From Entophlyctis helioformis (taxonomy: Eukaryota; Chytridiomycota; Chytridiomycetes; Chytridiales; Chytriomycetaceae), in the NCBI GenBank assembly GCA_025526915.1, contig JAHLKH010000019.1:62001-126000 (forward strand): 64,000 nucleotides of DNA, read 5' to 3'. Under the pieces are notes generated by a model. That model was not told the origin of the DNA. It saw only the letters and a program-made list of their open reading frames with translations, and ran no database searches. The position numbers and the translations under genes were made by a program. This document shows positions 58,949 to 64,000 of this stretch, one piece after another. Position 1 is the stretch's first letter; each line of letters begins with the position of its first letter.

Positions 58949-59822
58949 TCACTTGTATGCAAAGAGCGGCTTGTTGGGATCGTACATGAAGCCGCGGTAG
59001 ATGCCAGCCATGCCCGACACGGCCGCAAGCGCAGCAAGCACGCCGCGATGGCGCATGGCCACACGCCGTGCCTCTTCAAACGCCCGCATCACATTGTCCT
59101 TGTCCACGCCGGCAAGGCCCATGATGTCGGGCCGTGTGGGGAGCAAGACCTTGTTGCGCTCGTACAGCGCGTAGCCTGCAATGCCCAGGCCTGCCAGCGT
59201 GCCTGTCACGCGGCAGCTGGTGCAGTCTTCCAATCGCCTGCCACAGCGTGCATGTTAGCCACGGTCCTGTCCAGCGACACGCCTCGGCTTCGGCTGCCTC
59301 TGGCTGCCAACGACTTGCTTTGTCATGTCCCGTGCCGTGGCCCGAGTTCGGCTGCCGAGTCGTCATTGAGCCGCAGAAAGCATCCGTCGGTCGCGATCCA
59401 GTCAGACAGCCATCTTGAGAAGGCGCACATTCCCACAGAGCGGCACGCTGCCGACAGTAGGGAGAGAGAGCAGCACGGGCTATAGCAGCAGCACTCACTC
59501 GCCCATCTCGTGCATCATGTCGCGGCCGCTCGAGTTGGAGCCGTGGCTCTGGTCGGGCATGATCTCTCTGCGCGTCGTTGGCCGTCGCATGCATGCCAGC
59601 CCGTGTGCAATCAGCGTGCAGTTAGCATGCAGTCGTCGGCATTGGAGCGGATACAGGCACATGAGTCAGACACCAGCCTGCCAGAGTACACGCAGTAGCA
59701 CACGCAGTAGCACACGCAGTGGCACACACAGTAGCTACGCAGTAGCGCACGCAGTAGCCGACCCACCTGCCCAGCTCGCGGACCTTGCGCTCGGCCTCTT
59801 CAATCACGCTCTTCCCCGTCAT
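58949..59822 (-). CDS. Small mitochondrial-type membrane protein, DUF4536-like
   Basis: Three exons, minus strand. Exon 1 starts at ATG 59822 (MTGKSVIEEAERKVRELGR). Exon 2 near 59565-59500 gives REIMPDQSHGSNSSGRD and MMHEMGE. Exon 3 begins at about 59233 with LEDCTSCRVTGTLAGLGIAG, then YALYERNKVLLPTRPD, and ends MYDPNKPLFAYK at 58949. The CxxCRVTG(T/A) plus short hydrophobic helix is the core of the DUF4536/Dmo2-like small proteins of the mitochondrial inner membrane. A second hydrophobic stretch (LAALAAVSGMAGIYRGFM) near the end would make a hairpin. The start lies almost back to back with the DEAH helicase gene on the other strand. Confidence 0.72.
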
Positions 59823-62800
59823 GCTCCTTGGGTGTTTGCCGGTTCAACGCAAACCGCGTCGGATCTCGCCAGATCTCCACAACCTCAACCAGCCAGACCG
59901 ACCAGACCCAGACCATGCAGACCACCGCAGGCGACAACAGCCGGCGGCGTGCTGCCCATTGCCGAGTTCCGCACCGAGCTCATCGACGCCATGCGGCAGT
60001 TCCAGGTGCTCGTTGTTGTAGGCGACACGGGCAGCGGCAAGACCACGCAGCTGCCCCAGTACATCCTGCAAGACCACGACGCCTGCACGAGCCTGCGCGG
60101 CCAGCAACAGCAACACAACAAGACCAACAAGACCAACAACAACAAGAGCCCGAACAACTGCTCAGTGTCGCAGTCACCCAGCCCCGCCGCATCGCTGCGC
60201 TCTCCGCTGCCACCAGAGTCGCCGAAGAGATGCGCTGCAAGCTGGGCAGCACCGTTGGATACGCCATCCGCTTCGAGCGCTGCGCGTCGGCAGCCACCCG
60301 CCTGTCGTACATGACCGACGGCGTGCTGCTGCGCCAGTGCATGTCCGACAGAACCCTGTCGAGCTACTCCCACATTGTGCTCGACGAGGCCCACGAGCGC
60401 AGCCTCGAGACAGACATTCTCTTTGGCCTCCTCCGTCGTGCATGCCGTGCACGTCCGTCGCTCAAGGTCATCATCATGAGCGCGACGCTCGACATTGACA
60501 AGTTTTGCGACTTCTTTGGCGACTGCCCCGTCTTCTCGGTGCCTGGCCGCATGTACGCCGTCGACATTCTCTGGCAGCGCAAGCTCATGTTCTCGGTCCT
60601 CAAGTCGACCTTTGTCGCTCGATCGGTCGACACGGTCATGCACATCCACAAGACCGAGGAACCAGGCGACATGTGCGTTCCTCGTTCCGCTTGCCTCGCC
60701 ATCTCAACCTGCAAGGCTGCCTTGGTGCACCCACCCATCTGACACCCACTTGCAGACTCGTGTTCCTCACTGGCCAGCAGGAAATCGAAACGGCTATCCG
60801 CACTCTCAACGAAGCCAATGAGAGCCTCGACTACTCGTCCATACGCTACAATGATCGCATAGACGGCATCGTCGTCTATCCCATCTACTCGTCCATGGAA
60901 ACACTCGAGCAGCGCGCCATTTTCCAACCGGCCCCGCCCGGCATCCGCAAGATTGTCTTTGCAACCAACATTGCTCAAACATCGGTCACTGTTCCTGGCA
61001 TTCGGTGAGTCTCGTCCTGTCCAACGGCCCATCGCGTGTGCCATGCATGCATGTCTGCATGACTGGCATGCACATCTGACAGCTCGTACCCACAGATACG
61101 TCGTGGACTGCGGCTTTGTCAAGCAGAAAATGTACGACCCAAAGACGCACATGGATGCCCTCGTTGTCATGCCCATCAGCCAAGCGGCCGCAACTCAGCG
61201 TGCGGGCCGTGCGGGCCGCACAGAGAATGGCCGCGTCTATCGCCTCTACTCGCGCGAAGCCTTTGAGGAAATGACGCCTGCAACGGTTCCAGAGATCCAG
61301 CGCAGCTCTCTGCTTGGAACGATCTTGCAGCTCAAGAAGATGGGCATCAGCGACATTCTCAACTTTGACTTTATCGATCCGCCAGACCCAGAGCTTGTGG
61401 TGGCGGCGACCAAGCAGCTATTCTTGCTCTGTAAGCAATCATGCCGATCCTGGCACGCGTTGCGTCAATGACGGTGGTTGGCTGACTCGGCCGAGCACAC
61501 AGCCGCTGTCGATGAGCACGGCCATCTCACGCCTCTTGGCGCCAAGATGGCGGATCTGGCCGTGTCTCCGTTCCTTGCGCGCACTCTCATCTCTGCCGCA
61601 CAAGACTTTCACTGCATCGAGCAAGTCGCCACCATCGCTGCCATCCTGTCCACAGAAGACGTGTTTTCAACGCCACGATCAAAACGAAAACAGCTCGAAG
61701 CAGGTATGCATCCGTTCATGTCCATTCTCCTTGGCTTCCCATGCCGACATTCTGATCCACTGCTGACCCACAGTGTCTACCGCCATGGCATCCAACAGAA
61801 GAAGCACGGAAACGGTTCCACCACCACTCTGGCGACCACATCACCCTCTTGCGCGTGTACGCGGAATGGGAGGCCAACGACTATTCGCGCGACTGGTGCT
61901 TCCAACACTACATTCACTATCGCGCGCTCAAAACCGCCAAGAGCGTGCGGTCGCAGATCATGGACTCTCTCAAGAAACTGCGCATTTACACGCCACACTC
62001 GAACCATTCGTCGACGGCAAGCAGCAGCACACAGAGCCATCCAGGCCGGTCGCGCTCAACTCCCGGCGCAGTCGATCCGATCCCAATCTTGCGCGCACTG
62101 TGCACAGGCTTCTATGTCAACACGGCCAAACGCCACCCGCAACGTCCATTCTTCTTTCCGTATCTGGCGTCGGGTGGAGCGGGCACCACCGACACGTCCA
62201 CCAGCAGCGCGCAGCTCGTCGCGCTCCACATCCATCCACAGTCCGCACTCGCCTCGGACGACCCTGTCCATCAGCAGCGGCTGGACTGGGTCATCTACAA
62301 CGACGTGCAGTATGTCAACCGCGCCAACATGCGCGTCGTCAGCCGCATCGACTTTTCCATGGTCCAAGTCCTGCTTGGACGCAACAAGCTCATGGACGAG
62401 CGGCAGCTGATGAGACGCGCTAGCCTCTCGCCTGTGCGGTCACTGTCTGCCTTGGAAACGACCGGGTCTATCGACTCTGCTGCAGGGCCAGCAGGCGCCG
62501 CGATGGGAAGGCGGCTGAGTTGGGTCGATATGGCAGCCAAGGAAGAGGCCGATCAAACGGCTGCGACGGCCATTGATGGCGGTGATGGAGACGCCAGGAG
62601 CAGTCGGCAGCCAGCAGCGTCGGGATCGATGGCGAGTTTGAGCTGGTACGTGAGGTGCTGGATGAGCAGCATCACGTGGAACGCGAGACGGGTCCTCAAG
62701 ATGAAATGCTGCGGCTCCATTGCGGCCCGCTTCCCAGTTCGGAAACATCGAGCCTGTCGCTGCATCATCCCATCACCACGATGGACCGCCCAAGCGATCA

Positions 62801-62878
62801 GCAGAGGAGATGGAACGGCAGGCAAAGCTGGACGAAGCCAGAGAGCGGTATTTGCAACGCAAGAAACAGAAAAAGTAG
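59823..62878 (+). CDS. DEAH-box RNA helicase (DHX40/Prp22-like)
   Basis: Helicase motifs in order: I GDTGSGKTTQLPQYI (60027), Ia TQPRRIAALSAATR, II VLDEAHERS, III SATLD, IV FLTGQQEIE, V FATNIAQTSVTVPGI, VI QRAGRAGRTENGRVYRLY. The HA2 part DPPDPELVVAATKQLF...LTPLGAKMADLAVSP and the OB-fold part (HITLLRVYAEWEANDYS, WCFQHYIHYRAL) follow. The DPP...LVxAxKQL and HxTxLGxxMxxxPxxP pattern is closest in feel to DHX40; DHX8/Prp22-type is the main alternative. The N-terminus is unresolved: no ATG lies in the motif-I frame just upstream. The frame changes between motif I and Ia (60090-60170, an AAC/CAA-rich run) and again near the C-terminus, which ends AEEMERQAKLDEARERYLQR and KKQKK at 62878. Confidence 0.85.
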
Positions 62879-62960
62879 TAAAAAGTAGCCCTGTTGTTCC
62901 TTTTTCTCCAACCCTCTGTCCACACGCTCTCCAAGGCACAGTCATCCCACACGCCACACG

Positions 62961-64000
62961 CTAGCCCACATCCGCCATCTCTGATGCCGTCACTCTTTGC
63001 CGTGGCAGTTGAGAATGTCTTGGATGGGGGTCGAGAAGGCCGAGTGCTTTCCAAACCGAATGGCCGCGGGCGACGCGTGGTGCTGATGCACCTGTCCGCG
63101 CGGTGTCCGACGACATCGCGCACCGACAGGGCTCCGCCCGCCGCCTCTTCAGCGTTTGCGCGATCCTGTGCCTGCGCTTCTGCCTCGGCCTCGTCGGCGT
63201 CCTGCTCAAAGCGCACATGCGGGTGCGACTCTTGCTCGTACGAGTACCGCTTGTCGTCCACGTGCTTGCCGTGGCCGCGTGCGTGCAGCACCGTCGCCGG
63301 CGTGGAGCAGATGGCTGTTCCGCTTCCCTTGGCCGCGAAATCGGTCCAGAAGGTGATTGGACGTGCGTACTTGTCAAGCTCCTCCTGTGCGAGTCATCCA
63401 GCCATCCATCCATCCATCCATCCAGTCGTATCGTGTCAGCAAGGCATGCGCCACAACGACGCAATCCTGCCCAACCCCCCATCCACTTGCCTTGTCTGGC
63501 ATGGACGATCCTGGACATTGGAAAAAAGTCAGTTTGCCAACTCCATGACCCCCGACAGCAACATCACGCCGCCATCCAAGGCACAGGCGACTCACCAAGC
63601 TTGTTGAGCGGACCATAGACATCCGAATGCGAGAAATCGTCCTTGGTCGTCGACAGCCACTCCTTGGACGAGCTTGGCTGCTGCAGAGGCTCGGTCTGTG
63701 ACTTGCTGCAGAGGCAGGTTCCAGAACCCGGCCCAAGCAGCGGCGGCAACCCCCACTGGTCAGTTGGCATGCCACGGCAACCGTCTCTTGCAAAACGACA
63801 CGTCCAGGGCATTCTGCATGCATACATGGCCAGTTTGAGCAGCTCGGCTTCCATGAGCTGGCGGCGTTTGCCGAGATTCACTTTGGACGGATCGGGACGC
63901 GAGATGGCTGCATACGCCTCCTTGGTGGTGGTTTGGGTCGGGCGGTTTCCGCCTGGGTGCGTGAGAATGTCCTTGATGGCGATGATGATGGCAATCGGGC
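62961..64000 (-). CDS. Partial unknown protein, 5' end beyond the window
   Basis: Minus-strand exons, read from the right edge: KDILTHPGGNRPTQTTTKEA...SRPDPSKVNLGKRRQLMEAE, then after an intron SKEWLSTTKDDFSHSDVYG, then at about 63385-62980 KYARPITFWTDFAAKGSGTA, followed by RYSYEQESHPHVRFEQDADE and an acidic Ala-rich region. The blocks look like real coding sequence with introns, but I do not recognise the family. The stop could be at 62961 in one frame or in another frame nearby, since the C-terminal frame is not fixed. Confidence 0.5.

Overview
The window is nuclear DNA of a fungus, most likely a chytrid (this placement is inference). Reasons: GC-rich, compact genes on both strands with many short spliceosomal introns (GT...AG ends, restored conserved motifs across junctions); fungal families (NDT80-like factor, WSC domain protein, Aurora kinase, tandem CCCH protein); and features typical of early-diverging fungi, namely a class C (GABA-B-like) seven-helix receptor and a Crinkler-like ATPase/nuclease. 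Low-complexity tracts (poly-Q, poly-H, poly-S, poly-A) and microsatellites are abundant. Many open frames in the window begin at non-ATG codons, so starts here were set by eye at ATG.

Layout. 0-9 kb: C2H2 zinc finger factor (+), short-chain dehydrogenase (-), RBM25-like splicing factor (+), UDP-glucose 4-epimerase (-). 9-19 kb: NDT80-like transcription factor (-), a small unknown gene (-), quinone oxidoreductase (+), kelch protein (+), Aurora kinase (+), multi-span membrane protein (-). 19-26.5 kb is an accessory island: two decayed LINE-type elements, both on the minus strand, flank an unusual helix-hairpin-helix gene; the second element carries a 463-bp tandem amplification. 26.5-40 kb: AN1 zinc finger protein (+), MFS transporter (-), Nop2/Sun-type RNA methyltransferase (+), small unknown protein (-), glucose-6-phosphate isomerase (+), F-box/WD40 protein (-), tandem CCCH RNA-binding protein (-), REEP/Yop1 family protein (-). 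40-42.6 kb has microsatellites but no recognisable gene. 42.6-48.3 kb: an unknown gene (+), a wrecked LTR-type integrase (-), a gene-poor stretch, and an unknown small protein (+). 48.4-64 kb: class C GPCR (+), a short repeat copy, Crinkler-like ATPase/nuclease with SAM domain (-), RING/TRAF-type protein (+), WSC-TM-SH3 protein (-), DUF4536-like mitochondrial protein (-), DEAH-box helicase (+) and a partial gene at the edge (-).

Most genes are unrelated housekeeping units. Several share short divergent promoters (about 29.3, 31.2, 55.1 and 59.8 kb). Signalling and RNA-handling genes are well represented but there is no operon-like cluster. The most unusual loci are the Crinkler-like gene at 52.9-55.1 kb and the repeat-flanked helix-hairpin-helix gene at 20.8-23.3 kb. 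A recurring oddity is a conserved reading frame that jumps without an obvious intron (glucose-6-phosphate isomerase, CCCH protein, DEAH helicase, RING protein), which suggests either small assembly indels or unrecognised mini-introns.
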